Origin: Theobroma cacao
Taxonomy: Eukaryota > Streptophyta > Magnoliopsida > Malvales > Malvaceae
Length of the DNA stretch: 64,000 bases
Direction: 5' to 3'
Assembly: GCF_000208745.1 (NCBI RefSeq)
Contig: NC_030850.1
Span: forward strand, 9,832,119 to 9,896,118
This document shows positions 10,811-24,293 of this stretch, piece after piece. The number at the start of each line of letters is the position of its first letter. Position 1 is the stretch's first letter. Both the position numbers and the translations under genes were made by a program. Under the pieces are notes generated by a model. The model was not told the DNA's origin. It was given only the letters and a program-made list of their open reading frames with translations, and searched no databases.

Positions 10811-11584
10811 TTAGGCTTTTGACATGTTTCGCCCCGGTGCCCAAGAGTATATCTCAGGAGGCATGGTGCCATTGGTGATCAAGTTCTGTGGCATCCCATA
10901 CAAATCAGAAATGTCCAGGTGATGGTGCCGAGCATTCTGGTGATATTGATTCGGCATAGCAGCTGCAACTTCATCATCATCCAATGGTAGACGATCAAAG
11001 GTGGCATTCATGAAGGATGCAGCCATGACCAAAACAGGACCGGAAGCAATGAGTGCACCCACTACTCCTCCACCCACGACCTGCCCCTGAGCTCCAGCCA
11101 GGTAAATGGTAAGCCCTGTAATCCCGGGTGGGGCTGGAGGGGGCAGGATTGATCCAAGCAAGGAGAGAATCTCATACCGGCCATGTAGAGTAACAATAGC
11201 ACCGGAGGAGGCCGGTTGCCTGAGTGTAACATTGGTTACACAGCCGCTCCCGCTAAGTACGCAAATGCCACGCTGCTTTCTCCTCGCAAAATTAGCTAAA
11301 CTCTCATTTACATCACAACCTGAGCTCACCTCCAGTGCATGGGCTCTTAGCGCATTAGCACTGTCACGAGTAATGATAATGGGTGGCTTCGGCTTGTTTT
11401 TGGAGCCTGCTGGCCTCCCTCGAGGCCGCCTAATGTTCTCACCCTCAGCAGCAGAGACTGGGGTCACTGCCTTGGTGATTTTGGGGGCCATTAGTATCGC
11501 ATCAATGCCTGGTCTATGGAGATTCCCCTTGTCTTGTTCTTGGTTTTGATCCATGGTTACTCTCAAATCCGTGCCTTCCCCCAT
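10811..11584 (-). CDS. AHL16: AT-hook motif nuclear-localized protein, AHL16/TEK-like
   Basis: Intronless, 257 aa, ATG at 11582-11584; a second in-frame Met at residue 11 is an alternative start. One AT-hook (RRPRGRPAGSKNKPKPP, residues 52-68) is followed by a PPC/DUF296 domain (about 70-205) containing GCVTNVTLRQPASSGAIVTL, HGRYEILSLLGSILPPPAPP and GQVVGGGVVGALIASGPV. AHL proteins bind the minor groove of AT-rich DNA at matrix attachment regions and trimerise through the PPC domain. Arabidopsis AHL16 (TEK, At2g42940) silences transposons and controls nexine formation in the tapetum. The tail (DDDE, Asn/His-rich stretch, YSWAPGRNMSKA) also resembles that protein as I remember it. The gene is convergent with the PPR gene, and the GIP1-like stop lies 652 bp upstream on the same strand. 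Orthology is likely; function here is inferred. Confidence 0.9.
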   Translation of the reverse strand: MGEGTDLRVTMDQNQEQDKGNLHRPGIDAILMAPKITKAVTPVSAAEGENIRRPRGRPAGSKNKPKPPIIITRDSANALRAHALEVSSGCDVNESLANFARRKQRGICVLSGSGCVTNVTLRQPASSGAIVTLHGRYEILSLLGSILPPPAPPGITGLTIYLAGAQGQVVGGGVVGALIASGPVLVMAASFMNATFDRLPLDDDEVAAAMPNQYHQNARHHHLDISDLYGMPQNLITNGTMPPEIYSWAPGRNMSKA

Positions 11585-12236
11585 TAAAAATCCTAATCCA
11601 ATAGAGATTTGAAGAAACTGGTGCCCGAATGTCCGTTTAAGTAGTGGGTTTCAATCAATAATTTTATTGTGAGAACCCGAAAGAATGATTGAAGGTTAGG
11701 AGATGGTTAAGTGATACCAACCTTGTAATTAACAGTAGTTACATGTATTCCAAGTGCCTACCCCCAACTGACCCTTCCCTCATGTTAATTGCCTTTCCCA
11801 ACAGATACCCACATCAAAACTTCTGCTTGCGCAAAAATAAATACTATTAAAACACCTTCGATGTAAAAGGGAACAAATGTAACTAATCAAATCAAATAAC
11901 TAATCCATGAGCTGCCAATAGAAGATCATTCGTAAAAAAAGGACCTATATATGAATCGGCCAATCAAAAAAACACATCACATCAGCACACTAGCTTGCTA
12001 AGCACAGCAATCATACCCCAACACGAAATTAGATAGAATACATTGTTGAGGCAGAGCGCATTGCCAGTCAACTTCGCCTTTAAGTATGTACAGTTGGACA
12101 TCGCCAAAACACTCAAAAAAGAAAAAAGAATAAAAAAAACACTGAAATCTTTGATTAAACTGTACTATCATCCTACTCAGCCGCTCTTATAATGCCTTGC
12201 TAACAAGGCAAAACAAAAAAGAAAAATAAAACGACG

Positions 12237-15200
12237 TTAGTACCTGCGCTGCCAATTTTGGGGTAGTTGCTTAGATGATGGGCCTTGAGAACCATTTAAA
12301 ATCACATCACCAAGATTTTGCTGCTGCTGTTCTCTTGTGATCCCTGCTTGAGAATTATAAACGCCAGGATACCCCAAAAATCCGTGAAGCTGTGAATGTC
12401 GCTGGCCCTGATGATATCCAGCAAGTTGGTGATTCTGTCCTTGTAAACTGTAATAAGCACTATGTGGAATAGTTGATGTAGTTCTTGAACCATGTACATA
12501 ATCCCATACAGCAGAGCCATCATTCTGGTAACACATAGAAGATATAAAAGTTGAGAATGAAAACAGTTATATTGTCCATGCAATAAACATTAAATTCCAC
12601 GCATCATATCATCAAATATGCTTATTGTTATTACCTGTTGAAGTAAGTTAAAATTAGCTCCTCCATCCCTGTACTGAGAGCGTAAAAAGTCATCATAGCC
12701 AACTTTGCTGCCTGCTGGACCAGCAGATAGATTGTGAAGAAAACTTCCAGGAATATCAGTAGAATTCCCTAAACTTTCATAACCAGATGTGTAAGAACCC
12801 GACAAAGGCAAGCTGCTCATACTATTACTTCTGTACTGTGGGAGATTGTACTTCATCCCTGAGAAAGATTCATGGAACACATTGCCATTTGGATATGCAT
12901 GTTGCAAAGCATATGGTGAATATGTATGGCTTTGAGGTATGGCTGGGTAGCCAGTTTGAGAATAAGAATGTGCTGACAAATGCTCCTTTAGTACAGGTCC
13001 AGTAGCAAGGTTGGCACCATGCTGGGCCAGCAAGGATGGGTGGGAAACAGACAAGGCTCCAGAATTTAAAACCTGAATTAACAGACCATTTAAAATAATT
13101 AAATTTCTTAAGTCCATTTAAGTAGCACAGGGCATTCAAATCCTAGTTTAACAGGAATGTAATGCCAGATTCACCACACATTGACATAATAACATCACAC
13201 AATTCAAAATTAATTTGATATGTATTGGCTTTCTAATAATAAAAAAGACAGCCACTAATTCATCCAAAACTTAACACCGATTTACATTAAAAGATCCAGC
13301 AAATCATGCAAAAAAATAATATGATCAATAAGAGGTCTAAAGATCTTCATTTGTAAGATTTTAAGTCAATACCTCTCCCTACATTTAAGTAAATCAGCTC
13401 AACAGAGCAAAATCTAGGGCGGGAATATTCCAACATTGTATGGCTGTAGTCATAGTATTCAGATTTAGTACTTTCCCTACAACAAGATAAAAGCCAATAA
13501 CTTTCATCTACCCACTTAAACAAGCTACAAAAAGGTAAGAATCTAGGATAAGCCCTTTTTACAATGGTTACTGCCAAAATCTATTTTACCTAACTTGAAA
13601 ATTTTTGAGCCACCCAGGGGAATAGATTATTGATTTCATACCTCAGACATGGATATAGTTGGGTTCTTCATTGATGATGTAGAAGCGCAGTATCTTGATG
13701 AAATTGACTGTGATGCAAGGTATGCTGCAGAATCTCTTGCTTTTAAAGACTGAATACTCGCTGCCGATAACTCGCTAGGTATAGAGTTCGAATATGATTG
13801 CTGGTACCCAAAATTCACAATATCAGTACAAAGTTCAAGACAAACTGAAATCAGAAATAAATCAACAAGTGATTGCAAAAACAAGTTCAAGAACCATATT
13901 TCATACACAAACACCAAGGGGTAAAAAGCTATTGTAGGAATGAAGTAGCCATTAAAGACAAAGACATATTGAGCATTAACCAGGTGCTCGATATTAATTA
14001 AGCAAGGTAGCTGATGACAATGAATTATTAGGTATTCCAAACATTTTAATGCAACAAAGAAAATAGCTCTCAAGTTTTACATCTTCATGGACTACTACTA
14101 AAAGCTATTTTGTATAACAGCATGCACTAGCAAATATTACATATCCTTTTTTCATCAAAGGCCACAATTATCATAGCAGCAAAGTCAGAGAAGGAGCTGC
14201 CCGCATGTGATAAATGCAACGAGATGGAAAAAGCTGTTTACCACTTCACTTGGCAAAGAAGAAACATTCCTAGCAGTTGGGGCATTCACAGAAGGAAATG
14301 CAGAACTTAATTGTTGGATGTTCTTGAAACTAGAACCAGGTATAGATGAATGGAAGACAAAATCATTCCCATGGGCTGCTGCATCAGGAATATCTAGTTT
14401 CCTGAGCTCTGCTAGTGAAGATTTGGCTGCTGCAGCTGCTCTATGATTATCAAAAGCAAATTCAAGCTGCTCTTCATCAAGATTTACTGTGTCCCTGCAA
14501 AGAAAGACATCCATATATCATGAACTACCATGAACAAGGAGGCCAAAACTGGAACTAAGCAAAGAGCTGGATACCTCGAGGTTAAATGCACAGAGGATGG
14601 ACCATTTGGAGCTGTAAAGGTCCCTTCCAAGTCTTTTGTCAAGGAACTGGATGCTTGTGGCTGGGACAATGCTGTACTCTTGCCGGATTTGTAGGTACCA
14701 AAGCTCAAATGCGAGCAGTCAGCAGAAAAGACTTGCAAATCATTTGGAAGCACCAGTCCACAGTTCTCCTCTGTTGGAGTTGCTGCTGGTTGCTCCTTCC
14801 CTAAACTTAGTTGTTGTAAGTTCACTGCAGCTGATGCTACAGCTTTGATGGCATCATCAGACAAAGATGTAGGATTTGGAACAGATATATGAGAATCTCT
14901 ACCTATTCCTGAGATTGGAAACCAAATGATGAAATATAAAGACCACGACACATATTCAACTTTAATTTCTTGCTGCATAGCATGAATAGAACAAACATGG
15001 TATAATCAACCATCCATAAGCGTTTCGTGCACCTAAATTGCACTGACTGCAGCAACTTTCAAAAGCAATTATATTTCTCAGGCTAGAGAAATTTAAAGTC
15101 TACAGCTACATATAAAAGAGCTATAATTCCCTTGGCCACTTCTCAATCAACCAATCAAATAACACACCCAAAGAAGAACAGAATAAACAAGTTTGAAATG

Positions 15201-18200
15201 TTCTACTATCGATACCAGTTTTGGGTTTCTGGATATAAGACACAAAGAATAATAGGAGCTTCTTTTACCATCTCTGCACAACCCTTTTTCTGTACTTTCA
15301 AAATCAGAGACACATGATAAAATTAAAACAGCAAACTGTTTACTGTTGTAGGTTTTTTTGTACAAAGGATGAAAGACAAACGTAACTTAAGTACTTAACA
15401 ATCTATTACTTCCTTTGTCCTGTATCTATAACAAGCGCATACATTCTACATACGGATTTACAGGCTAAGGGCCATAATGTTAGTTTAAATCAAACAGCAT
15501 ATAACTTTATAAAATCATTTTTTGGTCTGAACGAACTTCCTTACTTTTAATCAGAAAGAACTAAATTTCAGCATTTTCCCAAAAAAAGCAACAAAAATAC
15601 TCCATCTCAAATTGAATGTCCACCTTTCCTTTTTGGGTTGTCTCAAAATAATCTCCACATTGGAAAACAAAAGACTCCAATGTTACCCTTCATTAATACA
15701 CTAACTTTAAGTGGACCCCTCTAACTTTTATTATACTTGAAGGGTTAAAGGTATAAAGAAAGGGACAAATATACCCATTCCTAAAACTTTTTGCCATTGG
15801 AAAAGAGGATATTCAATTTGAGACAGAGGGAATGCAACCAATGTTCTACTAGGCAGTAAAAATTTAAAAATGGACCTATAGAACATTCTAAAAATGGAGA
15901 ATAAAATGATAGCATATATAATAACTGTTGCAATGCAAAGCAAAAGAAACTCTTGGAGAAATTTGTAAAGAGATCCAAATTCTTTACTTTAACTGAGACT
16001 GCAATAGACATTTTAAATAGCTATTAATCATCAAAGTACAAAATATGCATCAGCAGAATCCATGATTATTATATAGCGCCCCATGCAATTTATATTACAA
16101 AAATCTGTCATTGGTTTAATTAAAAATCAAATAAGAAAATAGAAAGTCCTACAAAGTCAAACTTAGAACATGAGAATTTACCTTCCTGGTGCTCATGGAT
16201 TTGCCGATAAGAATCAGGTGAACTTGAATTCTTATTCTTAGACAGGTCATCATCATGTTTAGGTGTTCCTTCAGAACCATTCATAAATATTTGTTTACTA
16301 GATGCTTGAGCAGAGCTGGTCTGATCAGAACTAAGATTCTCCCTGGCAGCATCACTCTCTGTTACTAGAATATTGTCTGACCAGCAGTTATTAGACAAAT
16401 TAGCTCTGTTACTATATAAGTAAGATTGATTTGAGTACATAGTAGAACCAATATCACTAGAAGCTGTTATTGGTTCAACCACGGGCCATTCATTATCAAA
16501 ATCATGCTGCCTAGATTTCTTTCCAGATTCAAAAGTCATATCCAAATCTGAAGACTGCAAATCTTGGTGTGTTCCTGGTTGTGAAGGTGAAGTAGCATCG
16601 GAAGGCTTCATGTGGTAGATGGCTGAGTTTGGTAGAACCGCATCTTGGGGGATAAAAGATGTTTCACATGGCATTTGTGAGCCTTTGCTCTGTGGCCGAC
16701 CCATTCTTACAATATCAGCCATAGTAACATGTCCTAAGGTGGCCCCCACCCTAGTAGGTTGTGATCCGAGAGACGGTTGCAAAGATGAATCAATCATGTC
16801 ACCTGTTCCCATTGATTGTCTTCTATTATCAGCATTAAAAGAATTGCTGCAGAAGAATTAAAGATGCTCAAAGTGATGAATAAAAATTTCATCAAGCAGC
16901 AAACTAAACAAGGTACACATATTATGGCACCCTTTGGTTTTAAAAAGAGGCATTAACAGAAAAAGAAGAAAAGCAATCTAACAGAGTATCATGCATTCTA
17001 CAAATGAGTGCCAAGCACACATCAAAAAACAAATATGATGAAAGGAATTGAAAAAGTTGTGCACATAACACTATCAATAAGCTGGACCAATTTATATTCA
17101 TTAAAAAAGAAAAAAAATTAAGAATCAGAGAAGTACAAATGATAGAAAAAGCAACAATTTTTCTTCATCATAGATCCGACCTTTGAGGGCAAGGCTGCTC
17201 ATTCAAAGTTTGTCCCGTTGCACATATTGTAGAAGAAGCTGAATAGGGAATAGAAGCAACAGAAGCGTTCTCTTTCCTGGATGCAGCTTTACCAAGTTCT
17301 GCAACAGGGAACAGATTTTCCATATGAAGAAAACAAGAAAAAAAAAGTTTTACACTAGTATCACCAACGCATACATACTCTATTTAACATACCATTGGAG
17401 CTGATTTTAGTTGATCCACTCCACCCAAAAGAATGTTCACTACCACCTCTAACACCACGATTAGAAGTCCCATTGTTTGCTCGATTTTTTAGTTCTTGTG
17501 TCTCTTTCATCTGACATGTCAAGAGATAAGCAAAATTGAATTTAAAAACAAAAAGGAAAAGATGAGAAAAAGGCTGAGCACATCATTATAAAAAAAAAAA
17601 AAGAAATACCTCCTTTCTTCTTTCACGTCTGCTTTTCACCTTATGAAAAGTATCTACAAAATTGAAAAAAATAATTAGTAATTTACTAAATATCCCTTAA
17701 ATTTAAATAGAGCACCAAAAATTGTCAAAGGCTTACTTGACATTGTTCTTCTATTATAGTTGAAAAAGCATAGAATAAGATTACATCAATTTCAGTTATT
17801 TGGCTGCTTAGAAAGAATCATGCACAAGAAATATAAATAAATGGATAAATAAATCTCCAGCCATCAAAGAACAACTATTTTTCTTTTTGAAAGTTTGAAG
17901 CTTTTTCAGTCAAAGAACTTAAAACAGCAAGAAGTTATCAACTATTATTTGAAAAAGAAAATTAAAACAGACAAATATTGGGAGAAAAACGCAGGCATTG
18001 AGAAAGGAAAAGAAACGAAAAAACAACTCAATTCATAACTTCTAAAAATTCTAACAAATTGTTAAAAAGAAAAAGCATTCTTTTGCCACATAAATATAAC
18101 AAAACATTCTATTTTTAAAAAATAAAAGCAATAACCTATTACATTATATTTCTTTTCAGTTTTCTGAGTAACCAAACACAAAAGCAAGCACCGAGAAAAC

Positions 18201-18473
18201 AGATATTCTTATTATTATTAAAGATAAGAAGAGAAAAAGTAAAAGGAGGGAAAAACCTTGAGAGAGGAGGCGTTGAACGGCTTCGTTAGGGTCCATATTA
18301 CAGTCTCTAAGGACGGCGTAGATCTCCGAGTCCGTACAGTTATTACCAACTACCTCTTTGAGGTCCTGCACCACTTTCTTTACCGAAGCCGGTATCTGTC
18401 CTCCGCCACCGCCACCGCCACCGCCACCGCCGCCGCCGCCATCACTACCATTGCTCTTGCTATCACTCCCCAT
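12237..18473 (-). CDS. GBF-interacting protein 1-like (DUF1296) protein
   Basis: Ten coding exons, high to low: 18257-18473, 17610-17653, 17393-17510, 17181-17298, 16182-16846, 14575-14908, 14242-14494, 13642-13800, 12635-13072, 12237-12524. They sum to 2634 nt (877 aa); phases agree at every junction and all introns are GT-AG. The true ATG is 18471-18473. A 14-residue Gly run precedes the GIP1 N-terminal domain (IPASVKKVVQDLKEVVGNN, CTDSEIYAVLRDCNMDPNEA, VQRLLSQDTFHKVKSRRERR), a UBA-like fold. The rest is long, disordered and Ser/Gln/Tyr-rich, ending QNWQRRY. Arabidopsis GIP1 enhances G-box factor DNA binding and has chaperone-like activity; the longer GIP1-like proteins are little studied. 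A MITE sits in the fifth intron. A TATA-like TTATATAAAC (18602-18611, minus) lies about 130 bp upstream. Confidence 0.92.
15600..15832. mobile_element. Stowaway-like MITE in the fifth intron of the GIP1-like gene
   Basis: The left end reads CTCCATCTCAAATTGAATGTCC right after a TA (15598-15599). The right end reads GGATATTCAATTTGAGACAGAGGG, its imperfect inverted repeat. This matches the Tc1/mariner Stowaway terminal consensus (CTCCCTCCGTCCCAAATTA-type ends, TA target). The core is about 190 bp with no coding capacity. The end mismatches indicate an old, inactive copy. Confidence 0.75.
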
Positions 18474-18601
18474 CACTCCTTCTCTATCTACGGCTAATCA
18501 GATCAACCAAACAAACAAACAAAAAGGAAAAAAAGAATTCTCTCACCTTTTCTCTCTTCTTTTTTTTCTTTTTGTTTTTTGGTTGTGGGAGATTTGGTTA
18601 T

Positions 18602-18611
18602 GTTTATATAA
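18602..18611 (-). promoter_or_regulatory. TATA-like box for the GIP1-like gene
   Basis: On the minus strand this reads TTATATAAAC, about 130 bp upstream of the ATG at 18473. It is followed, in the direction of transcription, by a purine-rich leader (the plus strand shows TTTTTCTCTCTTC runs). Transcription would start near 18575, giving a 5' leader of roughly 100 nt. Confidence 0.4.
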
Positions 18612-18699
18612 TGAGGGAAATTTGCAGTTTTCTTTTTTATTTATTTATTATTATTATTTGGGGGGGTTTTTCTTTCCTTTGTGGACTGATTTTGAGTGC

Positions 18700-21600
18700 C
18701 TAGTAAAATAAAAATCAGAATAAAAATCCTCCAGTGGTATTAAATTCTCATCTTACTTTCACATACCTGTTACCTACTTCCCTCACGACCTGCTTTATCA
18801 CCGTCCATTTTAGATAAGATCATCTTGCATTAAGCTGTAGGTCCCTTAATTACATGTTTGATGATATTTAATGGAGGGTCAGGGACTGCGGAGGGGTTGA
18901 CGGGTGTGGGGAGATTAAAAAGCCCTGACTTAACTGTGGCCATTTTGCCAAAAATGTTGCCGTTTTGATTTTTTTTTTAATTTTTTTTAATTTTTATTTA
19001 TTTTTTCCCTAAGAGTGTGTCGTGTTGGATATGGAAAGTGTGATTTCGGAAAATTTTTATTTAATTTTGCCAATCCCTTATAATTACTTCACAAATTTTT
19101 TTAAAAATTTACTATCCAAAAAAAAGCCTTGATGATATTAGTCATCTCAATTTAGGGTTACAAACACCAAAAAAAAAAAAAATCAGGCACAGAAAAATAT
19201 TGAAAAAAATAGTGATTTTTCATTAAAAAAAATTGAAATTTGTATTTGATTCTTTAGTTCTCCCGGTTGAGGGGACATTGACCCCTTGAGATTGAAAGTT
19301 CCACTCCAAGTTGAAACTCTTTCTTCTAAATATTCTCTCCATCAAAAAGTAATATAGACAAAAAACTTGTATACTACTCCTATTTCCACGAAATTCATGA
19401 AACATATTTTTTGATTTGGTTAGTTTGGTTGTCCAATTAATTTAGATATTAGGGTTTGGTTATTGTGGTTCAATTGGTTCAATTTGGATTAAGAAAATTT
19501 GTAACCGAATTAACTGAATTTAAATATAAGGATAATTTAGAGTTTTCTTAAGGGAAATAACTCCCTAAACCTATTTTTTTTTTTAGTTTCTCTGCCTACT
19601 GGCTTTACTGTCCTCTACTCCTCATATTCTCTCCTCTTTCGTCTTTACTCTCACAATCACAAACTCACAGTCCTCTTAATTCATTTTCTAGTTTCTCCCT
19701 TTTCGCATCAGCTCATCAGTGTGCCTTCACCCTTCTCACATCATTTTACCTTTCTCCCTTAACAAGACAAGGTTTAGAAGATGATAAATTAATTCCTCCT
19801 CTCACTACAAGCTTGGGAAATAGGGTTTTAGTTTTTGTATACCTTTGGTTGAAAAGGTTTTTAAGGAGTGTGCAACTTGCACTTGCATCAATTCCCCTCC
19901 TGTTGAAACTAGCAAAACAAAATGCTGTAATTATTTGAAACTATCTTTTCCTAATTCGGTTTTCAGAAATCGAATCAAACTAATTGAACTACTTTAATTT
20001 TCAATTTTTCAATTATTATTGTAGTTTGGTTCGGTTTTGATTAGTTTAAAAAATGAGTTTGGTTAATTCAATTATGAGTAGGGGTAGAGTAAGCCAATTT
20101 TGTTGAAAGCACGAAGAGAAATAAGGTTTAAAAAATTTTAAAATTAAAATATTGAACTTAACCAACAAACAAAACATTTATAATATATAATAATTTTATA
20201 TAACAGGTAAATTAAAAAGAATAAGAAGGAAAAAGATTTATAATAATTTTTTAAAAAAGTTATTTTCGATGTTTGAATGAAATGTGTTTCAGTAATGAAT
20301 TATAAAGAAGAGAGTCAAGCAAAAAAAAAAAAGCAATACTTGCGAACTCCAGTTTTATAACATGTGTAACTCATCAAGACTCGTATTTATACGTTATGTT
20401 GTTGGTTTGAAAATTGATAGAGATTTTCTGTGCTAGTCGGTAAATCAAGACTAAAGAAATGAATTGATTTTATTTAGGTATTGATGTATAGTTAGAGTGA
20501 GGTTTGTCCAATAAAGATAACATCCAATACTTGTTGAGATTTTTTGTAAATTAGAGAGCTTTGTATAGAGATTGTTTAGGAGTTATGTGTTTCAAAAGGA
20601 AATGGCTCTGAAATTTGGTTGTTCCTATTGGTAGACTGTTAGGCTTTAAGTGTGTTTTGTTTCATTATATGCAATCTATCTCATATTAAGGACATGTCTT
20701 ATATGTTTTTGCTGCAATACTACCAAAATGAGGTAGTTTTTGTACATATCCATTAATTAATGAAATTTTATTGAATGTTTTTCAAAAAAATAAATAAAAA
20801 GACAAAAGAGAAAAAGAAGTGATAGAAAGAAGTGCAAAAAAACCTAAAAATTAAGATAAAGTTAAATAAGACTTAAATAACAAATTATTTTGAAAGGAAT
20901 TAAAATATATATAATAATTATTTGGGGGGTCATGACTCCAATATATATATATATATATATTTTTTCACACTTGATTAAACAATATATATAGTGAATAAAA
21001 TATTTTGAAAATTTTGAAGGGTCACGACCTCTCATCTCTTACTTACCCTCCGTCCCTGGTTATGAAATATCCAAAATCGAATTAACTTATTACTCTAACC
21101 TATCTACCACTAGAAATAAAATAATCACTCTCGAAATTTTTGATGATTTATATATTCAATAATTAAATCACTACGCCCACTAAGAACTCACAATCTTATA
21201 TGGTGGTAATCTTAAATCACCAAGAATGATTATATTACTGTTTTAAGAGTAATACAGTACTCAGTTCAAAATTGTGAGAAAAAGTGATATGAAAAGTTAA
21301 AACTATAATCAATATTATTTTGTTAATATGTAAATATCCTTTCCAAATTGTAATGATTTTGTTTAATTAGTATCTGTTATCAATTGTGTTGCATGTGAAC
21401 ACTTATTTTTTAGTTTTTTTATATAATAATTATTTATAAAATACAAAAGTTTCTAAAATATAAATTTTTAACATCAAGTATAAATTTTGACGTATTAAAT
21501 AATTAAAATTTTATAATGTTAAGCTATAAATTATTTAATATTATTAATATAAACACAAATGTTTCTAACGTATAAAGTTTGAAATATAAATAATTGAAAT

Positions 21601-23370
21601 TATTGTAATTTTTAATCTTTAAATGATTTAACATTTTTAAATTAAAAAAATATTTAATGAAAATTATTTAATATAATTAAAATTCTTATTTACATATTAG
21701 CTAAATTTTATTAACATTTATAATACCTAGTATCGCTTGAATAATGCACTTTAATTGTTGGAAATCTTAAAAATTCAAAAAAAATGTTAAAAATGATTTG
21801 AGAAATTACCAATGACAATGCTTGGGTGACCTAAGCAATATATTTAAGCAGAGTTTCACCACGGCACGTACAAGTGTTTCTCTGTTAGCTCACAGTTAGA
21901 CAACTACTGCGTCTCACCTGGGCAAATACCAGATTAAATGTGAAACACCATCTGGGCAAATGGTTGCTAACTTTTTTTTTTTTTTACAACCAATAACATT
22001 TATATTATACTTTCGTTAAGTATCAAAATCTATATGCATAATGTTCAAAAAAAATCTCTAAATTATTTTAAAAAATTAAATAAATATTTAATTTTTATTA
22101 CATTTAATAAAATTTTTATATTTTTATTTTAAATTAAACAAATTATTATAATTAATAATTAATAAATAATTATTAATTAAAAAATTATTTATTATTTTAT
22201 ATTAATTTAACATTGATAAGATATTAACATGATAAGTAAAAATGTTACAAACTTATATCATCACACCCAAATATCATTTAATATAATATATTAATATAAA
22301 ATAATCATAACGGATAACGTATCACATCAAGTCATTCATGCCTTTGAAATAAGAGAATCTCATTCATGGAAAAATATCTAAGCTTCCCGCTCCATTGTCA
22401 TTCCTTTCCTTTCCATTTGAGCTGTTTTCCCCCATTTATCGACTTTATCCTTGAAAAGTTTACAACGAATCACTATCCCACCTCGCCACTTGTCCAACCT
22501 ACCCTTCTGTCCACTCCCCACACTAATATTAGTTATTCGTCCCTTATATGATAAATTTCATTATTACTAAATAGGCAAAAGAACAGTTAGCTATCTCCTT
22601 TTATTTTTAATTGATTTTTGTGCAAAACTTATGAGATCAGTAATCACTTGTTAAATTCTGGCACAATTCTAAATTTATTGACATATAATTATATAAACAG
22701 ATAAAATTATATATTAATTGAAAAAAAATTACATAAATATTGAACCGAATCTAATATTGTACTCAATATTAAAATTCGTATGGACATTATAACTTTCACG
22801 CATCAAAACACATGAATCTACTTAAAAAATATTTTAAAAATAATTCGTAGATTATGCGCTTATCTAATCCCATCTCTCCCCACCCCTCCTTTCTCAATTT
22901 TGCTTCATATATATATATGTATTGTACGTCATAAATTTCTTGATCTTTCTTCAAATTTGAACCTTTAATATTAAAATATAAATTTTATTTTATTTTTATA
23001 AATTTAAATTTAAATTTGATATATATTTATTATTGAACTATATATTAAACTATCGTCTTTTATTTTCAAATTTTAAATTTATAAAATTCTAAATTAAAAT
23101 TTCAAATTCTGCAAACAAGTCATTCTCGAAAGTAACTGTGCGTTGAATTTTTATTAGATTTGTTTTAAGGAAATAGTCTTCTTTTTTTTTTTCCTATTTA
23201 AGGAATAACAAAATGTATACAAAGCATTTCCACGTGTCATTGCAGGGTGAACAGTGCAACAATCATGCATGGAGAAGTGCCTTATTTGTAACTCAAAGCT
23301 GAAGCCAAAAACGGTAGCCAAGCGGCCAATCTAACCACTCACCACCCCTCACCAGCGGTGCATTTCAAAC
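18700..23370. other. AT-rich intergenic region with eroded transposon remnants
   Basis: About 4.7 kb without a recognisable gene. Between 19410 and 20095, GGTTTGGTT/GGTTCGGTTTT and AACCGAATT strings on both sides of a pyrimidine-rich core resemble eroded non-autonomous hAT-type elements; the right end runs into TAGGGGTAG. Bases 20340-20780 end in AATGAAATTTTATTG plus an A-rich tail and may be a LINE 3' end. An (AT) run lies at 20941-20960. From 21300 to 23200 the DNA is very AT-rich and featureless. Confidence 0.45.
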
Positions 23371-23379
23371 ACCGTTTCA

Positions 23380-23389
23380 TATATAAATA
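23380..23389 (+). promoter_or_regulatory. TATA box of the CorA-like gene
   Basis: TATATAAATA lies in a locally GC-richer stretch (23240-23375). A transcript starting near 23412 would contain a noncoding first exon ending at the donor CAG|GTAAAG (23492|23493). That exon would splice to the acceptor TTTTGCAG at 24271-24278, just before the start codon at 24294. A 5' leader intron of about 790 bp is therefore inferred. Confidence 0.45.
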
Positions 23390-24293
23390 TTTTGCTGCTT
23401 CACTTTTGACTCTGTTCTTCCATATGCTTTTATTACCTCGTTGAAGGTTTCCTCAAGGAAAAAGCGATCCCTTCATTGAAAAAGAGATTCAGGTAAAGTT
23501 GTTTCTGCTGATCATATGATTCTCAGTTGTTGAAACACATTTTTATCATCCTATTATTTAGATTGAGCAATGGTTTTTCCATGTTATTCAGATTTTAATA
23601 ATATTTTTCATTTATTGTTTTATCTTTGTTCGAATTACTATTCTTTTATTATAATCTACTATGCTGTTTGATTTTCATTATCTTTTGCGTCTATATATAT
23701 GTATATTCATGAATGAGGAAGTTTAAGGGTGAGAGCAATTTGAATCATAAATCTTAGTCCTTTTAAAGAGGTTGAGAACCATTAGACTGAGCCTGGGTTT
23801 TTTTTAGTATTTAAAGGATATTATATCATGACAAATTTAAGACATAAATATATTTGATATAAACCTTTTCACATATCTCAAATTACATTGCCTTTTTCTT
23901 TTCTTGCAACAGAGCATTTTTATGGTATTTGCATGTAGTTGAGCTGGTTTGAATCCTTCTTCCTTAAATGAAAAAAATTAAATTACTTTTTTTCTTTTGG
24001 AGATATGAAATAAATAGAAAAGAATGAACTGATTGATTAAAATGTATATATTTACCTCTTTCTTTCTGTGGCTTTCATCATTACTATTAAGAAACGAAAG
24101 ATTGGCCTCTAGAATTAGTGAAAAACTAATGGAGTGACTGATGGTGTTGTTTGAGTGCATCTCTGTTGGAAAAAGGTGCTAACCAATACCTATTTCAGTG
24201 GAATGTTAATTTATGATGTTAATTATTTTGATTTCAGTTACTCGAATGCTGAGGCATTCTGTGGTACTTGTTTTGCAGAGCTGAAAATGAAAT

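Noticed and set aside
11106..11549. 147-aa plus-strand open frame
   Set aside because: It is antisense to the AHL coding region and owes its openness to the GC-richer coding sequence of that gene.
18258..18711. Plus-strand frames rich in Pro or Ala/Thr
   Set aside because: They are antisense readings of the GIP1-like first exon and its GCC repeat.
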